64,000 nt of DNA from NCBI GenBank assembly GCA_963730535.1, contig CAVSRU010000005.1, positions 496,001 through 560,000 on the forward strand, written 5' to 3'. The translations under genes and the position numbers were made by a program. A model generated the notes under the pieces. The model searched no databases. It was not told where the DNA came from and worked only from the letters and a program-made list of their open reading frames with translations. Every line of letters begins with the position of its first letter. Position 1 is the first letter of the stretch. The stretch is from DASSUW01 sp963730535 (lineage in GTDB: Bacteria > Actinomycetota > Thermoleophilia > Solirubrobacterales > Solirubrobacteraceae). This document shows positions 9,743-18,483 of the stretch, piece after piece.

Positions 9743-9748
9743 AGCCTA
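9743..9748 (-). promoter_or_regulatory. Candidate -10 element for argG
   Basis: TAGGCT on the minus strand, 8 nt before the argG ATG, matches the TAnnnT form seen at several other starts here. It lies between argG and the inverted-repeat element, whose nearer terminal repeat begins 25 bp further upstream. Confidence 0.4.
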
Positions 9749-9772
9749 CGACGCTCGTCGTTTGATGCGGGC

Positions 9773-10031
9773 GAACGTCAAAGTCAACTGCGGCTGGGTA
9801 GGGAGGTGAGGGTGCCGTCGGCGTCGTTGGTCCCCCCTCGTCGTGGTCAAGCCGGGGTTAGGTGGATTTCGGTGCTCGTGGATGTCTCCAAATCCACCTT
9901 TGTGCTCTAGACGGGCAGAAAAGTGGATTTCGACGATCTCCGCTTCACCGATTGACACCTAACCCCGCCTTGAAGGGCGCGGCCGCTGGCTCCCCAGCCT
10001 CCCTACCCAGCCGCCGTTGACGTTGACGTTC
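9773..10031. repeat. Nested inverted-repeat element, MITE-like, copy 1
   Basis: A 259-bp element made of three nested dyads. Outer arms: 9773-9806 and 9998-10031, 32 of 34 bases matching (each contains GCGGCTGGGTAGGGAGG or its complement). Middle arms: 9847-9864 and 9956-9973, 17 of 18 matching, with GGGGTTAGGTG at the core. Inner arms: GGTGGATTT at 9861-9869 and AAATCCACC at 9890-9898. A further GTGGATTTCGACGATCTC lies at 9923-9940. It fills the gap between argG and the next gene. No transposase is encoded and no clear target duplication is seen. A related element is at 26053-26252. Confidence 0.85.
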
Positions 10032-10036
10032 GTCGG

Positions 10037-10558
10037 TCAGTACCGACGCCGAAGCGCAGAGACCGTGCGGACGTAGCGGAAGCCGTCGGCGTCCTCGTCC
10101 TCGGCGTACCCGCTGTCCTCGACCTGGTCGTCGGCGTCGCGGGCGTCCTCGAGCCAGCGCGCGCCCGGGAGATCGGTCAGGCCGGCCGCCTCGTCGAAGA
10201 GCCGGAACGAGTCGGCGCCGAGCTTCTCCGCGCTGCGGCGGTGCAGCGGGGCCACGAGCAGCGCCTCGCCGTCGGCCGCCTCGTCGGCCAGCGTGAGCGC
10301 GACGAGGCCGAGCACCAGCGGGCGCGAGCTGTCGAGCCTCACCGCGAGCGCCGCGACCCGCTCGCTCCACGCGCACAGCAGGTCGGCGCGATCGTGGTCG
10401 ATCGCCTCGCGGAACGCCAGCTGCCAGGCCGGCGGCGCGGTGCTGAACGCCTTGACGACCCGGCCGACGCGCGAGTCGTGCGCGGACGGGATGCGGCTCG
10501 CGTAGTAGCCCTCGTCCCGGGGGAGATCCAGGCTCGCGAGTGCATCGTGCACGTCCAT
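10037..10558 (-). CDS. Hypothetical protein
   Basis: 173 residues from the ATG at 10558 (MDVHDALASLDLPRDEG); an in-frame ATG 7 codons earlier is also possible. The protein is soluble, mostly helical and ends in an acidic stretch (DARDADDQVEDSGYAEDEDADG) before a basic tail ALRRRY. No motif or family was recognised. It ends 6 bp from the outer arm of the inverted-repeat element and is 33 bp downstream of the secreted Gly-rich gene, on the same strand. Confidence 0.6.
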   Translation of the reverse strand: MDVHDALASLDLPRDEGYYASRIPSAHDSRVGRVVKAFSTAPPAWQLAFREAIDHDRADLLCAWSERVAALAVRLDSSRPLVLGLVALTLADEAADGEALLVAPLHRRSAEKLGADSFRLFDEAAGLTDLPGARWLEDARDADDQVEDSGYAEDEDADGFRYVRTVSALRRRY

Positions 10559-10591
10559 GGCGTCAGTCAAGCACGCCACGGCTTCGCACGC

Positions 10592-11770
10592 TCACCCGGA
10601 GCGCACGCGTCGGCCGACCTGCGGTGCCGCGAAGCCTGCGAGCGCCGCCAGCAGGACCAGCGCGAGCGCGATCACGATCGGCGTCCCGCCGGGCACGGCG
10701 CTCGACCCGGAGCCGGCGCCGCCGTTGCTGAACAGCTCGGGAGGCCGGGTGTCGGATTCCCCGCGCACGCCGCCGGACTCGCCGCCCTCAGATGAGCCTG
10801 AACCTGTGGTCGAGCCTGACCCAAGGCTCGTGTCGCCCGCTCCGTCCGAGCCCGAGACGCCGTCCGCGGAGGCGAGGATCGCGGAGCCGCCACTGCCGCG
10901 AGCGCCGCCGCTACCCGCCGCCGCGCCGCCCGACGGCACGCCCGCGCCGCCGTCACCGGCGCCGCAGCTTCCGCCGCGCACGAGCGTCCGCACCCTGCGC
11001 AGGCCACGGCGCTCGAGACGCATGACGCGCTGGGGGCGGATGTCGAGCCTGCGGGCCACGCTACGCCGCGAGCGCGCCGGACCGGCGCCCAGGCCCGCGC
11101 GGAGCAACAGCACGCGGCGCTGGAGCGAGGAGACGTCGTCGAGGCAGGAGCTGAACCGGAGCACCGCGCGCCGCACGCGCCGGGTCACGGCGCGACGATG
11201 CTGCGCGCGCGCCCGCACCGAGCGGTTGCCGCCGCGCCGGCTCGCCCGCGCCCGCCGGCTGGCCCGCGCGCTCGACGAGCCCGCGGCGCCGCCTCCGCCA
11301 CCGGAAGCGCTGCTGCCGCCGCCGCCACCGCCACCACCGCCGCCGCCCGACGACGAACCGCCGCCGCCACCGCCGCCACCGCCGCCGCCCGACGACGAGC
11401 CGCCACCGCCACCGCCGCCACCGCCGCCGGTCGCGCCGCCGACCACGCCGCCGACGGTCTCGACCACGCCGCCGACAGTGCCGCCGCCTCCGCCGCCTCC
11501 GCCGCCGGACGGCGCGGGTGCCGAAGGAGCCGGCGCCGGAGCGGAGGGCGCCGGGACACTGGGAACCGAGGGGACCGATGGAACCGACGGGACCGACGGG
11601 GCCGAAGGAGCTGAGGGAAGCTGAGGCGCCGGAGCGCTCGGTAGCGAGGGTGTGCTGGGCACCGAGGGCGCGCTGGGCAACTGTGGTGCGGTCGGCAGCT
11701 GAGCAAAAGCGACGGCCGGGACCGTCACCGCGATCGCCACCCCTGAAATAAGCATCCGAGCCGTTCGCAC
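10592..11770 (-). CDS. Secreted, membrane-anchored Pro/Gly-rich protein with a sigma-70 region 4-like segment
   Basis: 392 residues. Signal peptide at 1-23 (MRTARMLISGVAIAVTVPAV, then AFA before QLP). Residues ~24-88 are a Pro/Ser/Ala repeat (APSVPS types) and 89-163 are long Gly runs. Residues ~185-265 are strongly basic and contain SSLQRRVLLLRAGLG, then SRRSVARRLDIRPQRVMRLE, then RRGLRRVRTL, which follows the spacing of sigma factor region 4. After a Gly/Ser linker, one membrane helix at ~361-382 (TPIVIALALVLLAALAGF) and a basic tail end the protein. The GTG at 11770 was chosen because GGAGGAG lies just upstream; the GTG at 11800 would spoil the signal peptide. The topology puts the helix-turn-helix-like part outside the membrane. 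The signal peptide and anchor in this frame rule out the antisense Pro-rich frames. Confidence 0.78.
   Translation of the reverse strand: MRTARMLISGVAIAVTVPAVAFAQLPTAPQLPSAPSVPSTPSLPSAPAPQLPSAPSAPSVPSVPSVPSVPSVPAPSAPAPAPSAPAPSGGGGGGGGGTVGGVVETVGGVVGGATGGGGGGGGGGSSSGGGGGGGGGGGSSSGGGGGGGGGGGSSASGGGGGAAGSSSARASRRARASRRGGNRSVRARAQHRRAVTRRVRRAVLRFSSCLDDVSSLQRRVLLLRAGLGAGPARSRRSVARRLDIRPQRVMRLERRGLRRVRTLVRGGSCGAGDGGAGVPSGGAAAGSGGARGSGGSAILASADGVSGSDGAGDTSLGSGSTTGSGSSEGGESGGVRGESDTRPPELFSNGGAGSGSSAVPGGTPIVIALALVLLAALAGFAAPQVGRRVRSG
11288..11508. repeat. Low-complexity GCC/ACC repeat encoding Gly tracts
   Basis: Simple-sequence DNA of CCGCCGCCACCGCC type, read on the minus strand as runs of 9-11 glycines separated by SSS or SSA. 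Such tracts change length easily by slippage, and long antisense frames across them are artefacts of composition. Confidence 0.8.
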
Positions 11771-11906
11771 CTTGCTCCTCCGAAACGTGGTCCTTGACAC
11801 CGTTGGTACCTGGCAAGCGGTGCATCAAAACCCGCCACGGGCGAATTTCGAACCCGGCGAGAATGGCGGTCCACCGGTGATCGACTGGTAAACGGTGAAG
11901 CGCGAC

Positions 11907-13031
11907 TCAGGCGAGCAGAGCGGCGAGCCGAACAAGCGCCTCGTCGATGTCCGCCTCGCCAACAATCAGCGGCGGGAGGAAGCGGATCGTCGACGGCCCG
12001 GTGGCGTTGATGACGAGCCGCTGCTCGAGCAGCGCGCGCCGCGCGAGCGCGGGCGCGTCGGCATCGAGATCGGCGGCGACCATCAGCCCCACCCCCCGGA
12101 CGTCGAGCACCCGCGGCAGCTCCCGCACGCCCTCGACCAGGCGCTCCCCGAGCTCGCGCACGCGGGCGAGCAGCGCCTCGTCGTCGAGCACGTCGAGCGC
12201 CGCGTTGGCGGCCGCGCAGGCGAGCGGGCCGCCGGCGAACGTCGACCCGTGGTCGCCCGGCTCGAAGACGCCCGCCAAGCGCGGCCCGATCACCAGCGCC
12301 CCGATCGGCATCCCGCCGCCGAGGCCCTTGGCGAGCGTCATCGCGTCCGGCACGATGCCCGTCGGCTCGTACGCCCACAGCGAGCCCGTGCGGCCCATGC
12401 CGGTCTGCACCTCGTCGAACACGAGCGCCGCGCCCTTCGCGTCGCACGCGTCGCGGGCGGCGCGCAGCACCTCGGGCGGCATCGGGTGGACGCCGGACTC
12501 GCCGAGCACCGGCTCCATGAGCACGGCGGCGGTGCGCTCGTCGACCGCGTCGCGCACGGCGTCCGGATCGACGGCGATCGCACGGAAGCCCGGTACGAGC
12601 GGCGCGAACGGCGCCTGCTTGGACTCCTGCGGCGTGGCGGAGAGCGCCCCGTACGTGCGCCCGTGGAACGCGCCGTGGAAGACCACGACGTCGCCGCGCG
12701 GGCGCGCCTTGCGCACGAGCTTGATCGCCGCCTCGTTCGCCTCCGCGCCCGAGTTGCAGAAGAACACGGCTTCGCCGAACGAGCGCGCCGTGAGCCGCTC
12801 GGCGAGCCGGACCATCGGCGCGTTGAAGTACAGGTTGGAAACGTGCATGAGGCGCGCCGCCTGCTCCTGGATCGCGCGCACCACGTGCGGGTGGCAGTGG
12901 CCGGTGTTGCAGACCGCGACGCCGCTGAGGAAGTCGAGGTACTCGGTGCCGTCCGCGTCCACGAGCACGGCGCCCGAGCCGGAGGCGAACTCGACCGGGA
13001 AGCGCGCGTACGTCTGGGCGAGGGCGCTCAC
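11907..13031 (-). CDS. argD: Acetylornithine aminotransferase
   Basis: PLP-dependent class III aminotransferase that converts N-acetylglutamate semialdehyde to N-acetylornithine. 374 residues, slightly short of the ~400 usual. Features: SGVAVCNTGHCHPHVV, FFCNSGAEANEAAIKL (cofactor phosphate), VLMEPVLGESGVHP, LVFDEVQTGMGRTG (Asp binding the pyridine N) and the Schiff-base lysine in TLAKGLGGGMPIG. It starts with GTG at 13031, overlapping the argB stop as GTGA, and is the last gene of the spoU-pheST-argCJBD operon. Family members often also act in lysine synthesis as DapC; the sequence alone cannot tell. Confidence 0.95.
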   Translation of the reverse strand: MSALAQTYARFPVEFASGSGAVLVDADGTEYLDFLSGVAVCNTGHCHPHVVRAIQEQAARLMHVSNLYFNAPMVRLAERLTARSFGEAVFFCNSGAEANEAAIKLVRKARPRGDVVVFHGAFHGRTYGALSATPQESKQAPFAPLVPGFRAIAVDPDAVRDAVDERTAAVLMEPVLGESGVHPMPPEVLRAARDACDAKGAALVFDEVQTGMGRTGSLWAYEPTGIVPDAMTLAKGLGGGMPIGALVIGPRLAGVFEPGDHGSTFAGGPLACAAANAALDVLDDEALLARVRELGERLVEGVRELPRVLDVRGVGLMVAADLDADAPALARRALLEQRLVINATGPSTIRFLPPLIVGEADIDEALVRLAALLA

Positions 13032-13876
13032 TGAGCGGGCCTGATCTTGGTGCCCTGGCCCGCGTCGGTGAACAACTCGAGCAGGACCGAGTGCGGCACG
13101 CGGCCATCGACGATGTGGGCGTAGCTGACGCCGCCGTGGATGGCGTCGAGGCAGGCCTGGAGCTTCGGGCGCATGCCGCCGCTCGTGGCGCCCATCGCCG
13201 CCTCGACCTCATCGGCCCCCGCCTCGGAGATGACCGACGTCGGGTCCGACGGCTCGCTCAGCCAGCCGGGGACGTCGGTGAGGAAGATGATCTTGTAGGC
13301 GCCGACCGCGCGGGCGACGGCGGCGGCCGCCTCGTCGGCGTTGACGTTGTGCGAGCGCCCCGCCCGGTCGGCCCCCACCGAGGCGATGACCGGGATGTAG
13401 TCCTCGGCGATGTGCTCGATCACGCCGGCGTTGACGCGCTCGATGCGGCCCACGTACCCGATGTCCTCTCCCTCGGGCCCGCCGATCGTCGAGACCCGGA
13501 ACAGGCCGCCGTCGTCACCCGAGAGGCCGACGCCGGGCGTCCCGTGCCGGTTGATGCGCTGCACGATGTCCTTGTTGACCTTCCCGACGAGCACCATCTT
13601 GGCCACCTCGACGGTCGCCTCGTCGCTCACCCGCAGCCCGCCCACGAACTCGACCGGGAGGTCGAGCCGCTCCATGTAGCGGGTGATCTCCGGCCCGCCG
13701 CCGTGGACGACGATCGGGTTCATGCCGACGTACTTGAGGAGCACGACGTCGCGCGCGAAGTCCTCGCGCAGCTCGGGGTCGCTCATCGCCGCGCCGCCGT
13801 ACTTGATCACCACCGTCCGCCCGTGGAACTCGCGGATGTACGGCAGCGCTTCGAGGAGGGTCCCGATGTCCCTCAT
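13028..13876 (-). CDS. argB: N-acetylglutamate kinase
   Basis: Phosphorylates N-acetyl-L-glutamate, usually the controlled step of arginine synthesis. 282 residues. The amino acid kinase fold is shown by VVIKYGGAAMSD (ATP site), VVHGGGPEITRYMERL, GGLRVSDEATVEVAKMVL and SGGMRPKLQACLDAI. The N-terminal helix (MRDIGTLLEALPYIREFHG) is the type found in hexameric, arginine-inhibited enzymes, so feedback control is likely. ATG at 13876 overlaps the argJ stop as ATGA, and its own stop overlaps the argD GTG. Confidence 0.95.
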   Translation of the reverse strand: MRDIGTLLEALPYIREFHGRTVVIKYGGAAMSDPELREDFARDVVLLKYVGMNPIVVHGGGPEITRYMERLDLPVEFVGGLRVSDEATVEVAKMVLVGKVNKDIVQRINRHGTPGVGLSGDDGGLFRVSTIGGPEGEDIGYVGRIERVNAGVIEHIAEDYIPVIASVGADRAGRSHNVNADEAAAAVARAVGAYKIIFLTDVPGWLSEPSDPTSVISEAGADEVEAAMGATSGGMRPKLQACLDAIHGGVSYAHIVDGRVPHSVLLELFTDAGQGTKIRPAQ

Positions 13877-15099
13877 GTCGTGTACTCCGCGTTGACCTTC
13901 ACGTAGTCGCACGAGAGGTCGGAGAAGAAGACCTCGGCCTCCGACCCCTCCCCCGGCAGCCCGACGACGTACTCGACCTCGTCGCCCGCCACGGCGCCGG
14001 CCAGCGCCGCCTCGTCGAACGGCATCGCCATCCCCTCGCGGCAGACCTGCACGTCCTCGATCCAGATGTCGAGCGGCAGCGGCGCCTGGTCGTGGACGGC
14101 GGCGCCGACGGCCTGGGCGATCCGCCCCCAGTTCGGGTCGCCGCCGTGAAGCGCGGCCTTCACCAGCGGCGAGTCGGCCACCGCGCGGGCGGCGCGCACG
14201 ACGGTGCCGGGCTCGCCGCCGTGCACGAGCACCCGGCCCACCCGCCGCGCGCCCTCGCCGTCGCGCACCATCAGCAGCGCGAGCCGGCGCAGCAGCATGT
14301 CGAGCGCCTCCCCGAACCGCAGCTCGTCCTCGGACTCGGGCGCCACCCGCACCCCGCTCGCGCCCGAGGCCATGAGGATGGCCGTGTCGTTCGTCGAGAG
14401 CTGCCCGTCGACCGAGATGCGGTCGAACGAGCGCTTGACGCAGACGCCCAGCAGGAGGTCCGCGGAGCCGGGCGCGAGCGCCGCGTCGGTCTCGACGAAG
14501 CAGAGCATGGTCGCGAAGGCCGGCGAGATCATCCCGGCGCCCTTGCTCTGGGCGGAGAGCCGGACGGTGCCGGACGGCAGCTCGACCTCGAGCGACGCGC
14601 TCTTGGGGAACCGGTCGGTGGTGCGGATCGCCTCTCCGAAGGCCGCGTCGCCGTCCGCCGCCAGCTGACGACGCGCATCGGAGAGGCCGCGGATCACCTT
14701 GTCGGTGTCGAGCAGGACGCCGATGACGCCGGTCGAGGCGACGGCCACCTGCTCCTCGTGCACCCCGGCCACCATCGCGCCCGCGCCCTGCATGCGGGCG
14801 GCGTCCTCGAGCCCGCGGCGCCCGGTGGCGGCGTTGGCGTTGCCGGCGTTGGCGACGACGGCGCGCAGCCCGCCGAGGCGGCAGCGCTCCTGGGTGAGCA
14901 GGACGGGCGCGGCGAGCACGCCCGAGCGGGTGAAGCGCGCCGCGCTGACGGTGTCCGGCGCGTCGGAAACGAGCAGGCCGAGGTCCAGGCCGCCCGACGG
15001 CTTGAGCCCGCACGCCACGCCGGAGGCGCGGAAGCCGGCCGGGAGGCCCCCGGGCAGCTCGGAGACGTGCTCGGGCACGTCGATCCAGCGTGACCTCAC
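13873..15099 (-). CDS. argJ: Bifunctional ornithine acetyltransferase / N-acetylglutamate synthase
   Basis: Transfers acetyl from acetylornithine to glutamate, so arginine synthesis runs as the cyclic pathway. 408 residues. The self-cleavage region is KGAGMISPAFATMLCF; the nucleophilic Thr is in FATML, where most relatives have MATML, so autoprocessing into alpha and beta chains should still occur. Also seen: AVVANAGNANAATG near the N-terminus and GDPNWGRIAQAVGAA in the beta part. GTG at 15099 overlaps the argC stop (GTGA), and its TGA overlaps the argB ATG. Confidence 0.95.
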   Translation of the reverse strand: MRSRWIDVPEHVSELPGGLPAGFRASGVACGLKPSGGLDLGLLVSDAPDTVSAARFTRSGVLAAPVLLTQERCRLGGLRAVVANAGNANAATGRRGLEDAARMQGAGAMVAGVHEEQVAVASTGVIGVLLDTDKVIRGLSDARRQLAADGDAAFGEAIRTTDRFPKSASLEVELPSGTVRLSAQSKGAGMISPAFATMLCFVETDAALAPGSADLLLGVCVKRSFDRISVDGQLSTNDTAILMASGASGVRVAPESEDELRFGEALDMLLRRLALLMVRDGEGARRVGRVLVHGGEPGTVVRAARAVADSPLVKAALHGGDPNWGRIAQAVGAAVHDQAPLPLDIWIEDVQVCREGMAMPFDEAALAGAVAGDEVEYVVGLPGEGSEAEVFFSDLSCDYVKVNAEYTT

Positions 15100-16076
15100 C
15101 GCAGCCCCTCGCTCTCGTCAGCCCTGAACATCAGGTTGAGGTTCTGGATCGCCTGCGACGAGGTGCCCTTCCAGAGGTTGTCGAGGGTGGCGAAGACGAT
15201 CAGGCGGCCGGTCCGGTCGTCGCGGTGGACGGAGATGCGGCAGTAGTTCGTCTCCCGCACCTCCTTCATCCCCGGCGGGCCCTCCACGACCTCCACCCAC
15301 TCCTCGTCGTCGTACGCGTCGGCGTACAAGGCCGGGAGATCCGCCTCCCCGGCCGGCGTCACGTAGCACGACACCAACTCGCCATAGGACAGCGGGACGA
15401 GGTGCGGCGTGAACGTCACCAGCAGGCCGCCGCCCAGCTCCTGCTCGATCTCCGGCGTGTGCCGGTGGCGGCCGACCTTGTACGGCGTGACCGTCCCGTC
15501 GACGGCCACGAAGTGCTTCTCGGCGGTCGGCTCGCGCCCGGCGCCGGTCACGCCGGACTTGGCGTCGATCACCACGTCGCCGAGCAGCCCGGCCCGGGCG
15601 AGCGGAGCGAGGGCGAGGATCGCCGCCGTGGGGTAGCAGCCGGGGTTGGCGACGAGGTCGGCGCCGGCGATCCGCTCGCGGTGCAGCTCGGGCAGCCCGT
15701 AGACCGCGTCGCCGAGAAGCCCGGGCGCGCCGTGCTCGCCGTACCAGTCCTCGTAGACAGCCCGGTCGTGCAGCCGGAAGTCGGCCGACAGGTCGACCAC
15801 CCGCACCCCGCGCTCGCGCAGCTCGGCCACCACGGGCGCGGCGGCGCCGTGCGGGTAGGCGACCACGGCGGCGTCGACCTCGCCGTGGCGGTCCGGGTCG
15901 TAGGGCTCGAGCACGAGCGGCACGCGCGTGCGCGGGTGCACCTCGTCGAGCCGGCGCCCCGCCTCCGCGCGCGCGGTCACGTGCGCGAGCTCGAAGCGCG
16001 GGTGGCGATGCAGCAGCATGCTCGCCACCGCGCCCGCGTACCCCGCGGCGCCGAGGACCGCGACCCGCTCACCCAC
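15096..16076 (-). CDS. argC: N-acetyl-gamma-glutamyl-phosphate reductase
   Basis: NADPH-dependent reductase acting after ArgB. 326 residues. Rossmann start VAVLGAAGYAGAVASMLL; catalytic cysteine in VANPGCYPTAAILAL; SGVTGAGREPT and the C-terminal half typical of the family (NYCRISVHRDD, VFATLDNLWKGTSSQA). GTG at 16076 overlaps the last 8 bases of pheT, so the arg genes are translated directly after pheST without a promoter gap. Confidence 0.96.
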   Translation of the reverse strand: MGERVAVLGAAGYAGAVASMLLHRHPRFELAHVTARAEAGRRLDEVHPRTRVPLVLEPYDPDRHGEVDAAVVAYPHGAAAPVVAELRERGVRVVDLSADFRLHDRAVYEDWYGEHGAPGLLGDAVYGLPELHRERIAGADLVANPGCYPTAAILALAPLARAGLLGDVVIDAKSGVTGAGREPTAEKHFVAVDGTVTPYKVGRHRHTPEIEQELGGGLLVTFTPHLVPLSYGELVSCYVTPAGEADLPALYADAYDDEEWVEVVEGPPGMKEVRETNYCRISVHRDDRTGRLIVFATLDNLWKGTSSQAIQNLNLMFRADESEGLR

Positions 16077-18483
16077 GGGGCTCGCCTCCGAGACGCTCCG
16101 CCACGGCGGCGTCGATCTTCGCGCGCCGCTGCGCGACCTCCTCGTCGGTCAGCGTGCGGTCGTCGGCCCGGAACTCGAGCCGCACGGCCAGCGACACGCG
16201 GTGCTCGGCGGGATAGACGTCGAACACCTCGGCCGCGCGCAGGAGCGGGCCGCCGGCCTCGCGCACGGCCGCGATCACGTCCGCGGCGGCGACGTCGGGC
16301 GCGAACCACCACGCGCGGTCCTGCCGCACGGCCGGGTACGAGGTCAGGTCCTGGTAGCGCGGCACCTGGGTCGCCGCCCGCTCGAGCGCGTCGAGGTCGA
16401 GCTCGAAGGCGGCGCCGCCCTCGAGGTCCCACTCGCGCGCGACCGCCGGGTGCAGCTCTCCGAGCCAGCCCGCCTCCTCGCCGTCGACGAGCACGCGGGC
16501 GGTGCGGCCTGGGTGCAGGAACGGCTCGGCCCCGCGCTCGACCGACCACGGCACGCGCAGGGTGTCGAGCAGGCCGGCGAGCACCGCCTTGGTCGCGAAG
16601 AAGTCGGCGTGCGGCGGGTGCTCCTCGCGCCACGAGGTCGGCCGCAGCGCGCCGGTGAGCAGCGCGCCGAGGCGGCGGCGCTCGTCGGGCAGCGGCTCGG
16701 GCCGGCGCTCGCCCGGGCGCTCGCGGTCGAAGTAGACGGCTCCCAGCTCGAACAGCCGCACGTCGGGCATGCCGCGGGCGTGGTTGAGTCGCGCGCCCTC
16801 GAGCAGCGAGCCGAGCAGGGTGGTCCGCAGCACCGACTGGTCCTCGGACATGGGATTGCGCAGCCTGACGGTGGCGTGCCGCGGGTCGTCGACCGGGATC
16901 CGCAGGCGGCCGACCAGCTCGGGCGAGGCGAAGCTCCAGCCGACCATCTCGGACAGGCCGAGGCCGGTGAGCGCGTCCTCGGCACGCCGCCGCAGGCGCT
17001 GCTCGGGGGCCAGCACGCCGACCGCGCCGCGGCGCGACGGGAGCGTGGCGGGCAGCTTCTCGAGCCCCCACAGGCGCGCGACCTCCTCCACGAGGTCCGC
17101 CTCGCGGGTCACGTCGTCGCGGCGGAAGTACGGCACCGTGGCGTCGAGCCCATCGGGCGCCTCGGCGACGTCGAACTCGAGCCGGCGCAGGATCTCCGCC
17201 GCCTGGTCGCGCGGGATCGGCGTGCCGAGCAGCCGCTCGAGCCGGGCGTCGCGGAGATGGATGGTCCTGGGCCGAGGCCCGGGACCGCCTACGTCGACCG
17301 TGCCCGGGACCAGCCGGGCGCCGGTCAGCTCCAGCATGAGCTTGGCGGCGAGGCCCTGCCCGTCCATCGTCTGCTCGGGCTGGAGGCCCTTCTCGAAGCG
17401 GCCGGAGGCCTCCGAGCGCAGCCCCAGGCGGGTGGAGGTGCGCTGGATGTTCGGCCCGTTCCAGGTCGCCGCCTCCATCAGGACCCGCGTGGTCGTCGCT
17501 CGCACCTCGGAACGCTCGCCGCCCATGACCCCGGCGATCGAGGTCGGGCCCTCGTCGTCCTCGATGATCAGCGTGTCGGGATCGAGGGTGCGCTCGATGT
17601 CGTCGAGCGTCGTCATGCGCTCGCCCTCGCGGGCGCGCCGGACCACCAGGTGGCCGCCGGCCACGAGGTCGAAGTCGAAGGCGTGCATCGGCTGACCCGA
17701 GGCGAGCATCACGAAGTTCGTGATGTCGACCACGTTGTTGATCGGGCGCATCCCGGCGGCCGACAGGCGCGCCTTCAGCCAGTCCGGCGACGGGCCGATC
17801 GCGACGTCCTCGAACAGGCGCGCCGTGAAGCGCGGGCACAGGTCGGGGTCCTCGACCTCGATCCGCACGCCGGCCACCACTCCCGGCACGCCGGGGTCGT
17901 CGCTCCACGGCGGCGGGGCGAGCGGGGCGCCGGTCGCCGCGTGGACCTCGCGGGCGACGCCGTAGACGGCGAGGCAGTCCGGCCGGTTCGGCGTGATCTC
18001 CAGCTCGAGCACGTCGGTCGCGATCGGCAGCACGTCGGCCAGCGGCGTCCCCGGCGCGAGCGCCGGGTCGAGGACCATGATCCCGTCGTGGTCGGGACCG
18101 ATGGCCAGCTCGTCCTCGGCCAGGATCATCCCGTTCGACTCGACGCCGCGCAGCTTGGCCCGCTTGAGCCGCGTGCCGTCGGGCATGATCGCCCCCGCTC
18201 CCGCCACCGCGACGATCTGCCCGGCCGCGACGTTCGGCGCTCCGCAGACGATCTGGCGCACATCGCCGCCTGACACCTCGACCGAGCAGACGGTGAGCCG
18301 GTCGGCGTCCGGGTGGGGCTCGGCGCTCAGCACGCGGCCGACCGCGAAGTGCTCGAGCCCGTCGACGCCGTGGCGGTGGACCGACTCGACCTTGGTGCCG
18401 GTCATCGTCAGCCGGTGCTCGAGGTCGTACGTGCTGAGCCCGGGGTCGCAGTAGTCGCTGAGCCAGAGGACCGGGACCCTCAT
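16069..18483 (-). CDS. pheT: Phenylalanyl-tRNA synthetase beta subunit
   Basis: Beta chain of the alpha2-beta2 enzyme that charges tRNA-Phe. 804 residues. It begins MRVPVLWLSDYC. The EMAP/OB tRNA-binding domain is at ~40-150 (GRVLSAEPHPDADRLTVC, then CGAPNVAAGQ), the B3/B4 editing domain at ~200-380, the B5 domain around ~400-470 (RLLGTPIPRDQAAEILRRL), and the C-terminal FDX-ACB anticodon domain covers the last ~95 residues. The ATG at 18483 overlaps the pheS stop (ATGA). Confidence 0.97.
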   Translation of the reverse strand: MRVPVLWLSDYCDPGLSTYDLEHRLTMTGTKVESVHRHGVDGLEHFAVGRVLSAEPHPDADRLTVCSVEVSGGDVRQIVCGAPNVAAGQIVAVAGAGAIMPDGTRLKRAKLRGVESNGMILAEDELAIGPDHDGIMVLDPALAPGTPLADVLPIATDVLELEITPNRPDCLAVYGVAREVHAATGAPLAPPPWSDDPGVPGVVAGVRIEVEDPDLCPRFTARLFEDVAIGPSPDWLKARLSAAGMRPINNVVDITNFVMLASGQPMHAFDFDLVAGGHLVVRRAREGERMTTLDDIERTLDPDTLIIEDDEGPTSIAGVMGGERSEVRATTTRVLMEAATWNGPNIQRTSTRLGLRSEASGRFEKGLQPEQTMDGQGLAAKLMLELTGARLVPGTVDVGGPGPRPRTIHLRDARLERLLGTPIPRDQAAEILRRLEFDVAEAPDGLDATVPYFRRDDVTREADLVEEVARLWGLEKLPATLPSRRGAVGVLAPEQRLRRRAEDALTGLGLSEMVGWSFASPELVGRLRIPVDDPRHATVRLRNPMSEDQSVLRTTLLGSLLEGARLNHARGMPDVRLFELGAVYFDRERPGERRPEPLPDERRRLGALLTGALRPTSWREEHPPHADFFATKAVLAGLLDTLRVPWSVERGAEPFLHPGRTARVLVDGEEAGWLGELHPAVAREWDLEGGAAFELDLDALERAATQVPRYQDLTSYPAVRQDRAWWFAPDVAAADVIAAVREAGGPLLRAAEVFDVYPAEHRVSLAVRLEFRADDRTLTDEEVAQRRAKIDAAVAERLGGEPRG

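Noticed and set aside
9746..9958. 70-residue minus-strand frame in the argG gap
   Set aside because: It runs across the inverted-repeat element and the argG promoter with no protein-like character.
11288..11508. Possible CRISPR or tandem gene repeat
   Set aside because: Units are only 3 bp codon repeats with no spacers of constant length; it is simple sequence coding glycine.
10557..11624. Pro-rich plus-strand frame opposite the Gly-rich gene
   Set aside because: The minus strand has the signal peptide, the ribosome-binding site and the C-terminal anchor; poly-Pro is just the antisense of poly-Gly.
15928..18273. 781-codon plus-strand frame opposite pheT and argC
   Set aside because: Antisense of well-conserved pheT and argC; no family features.
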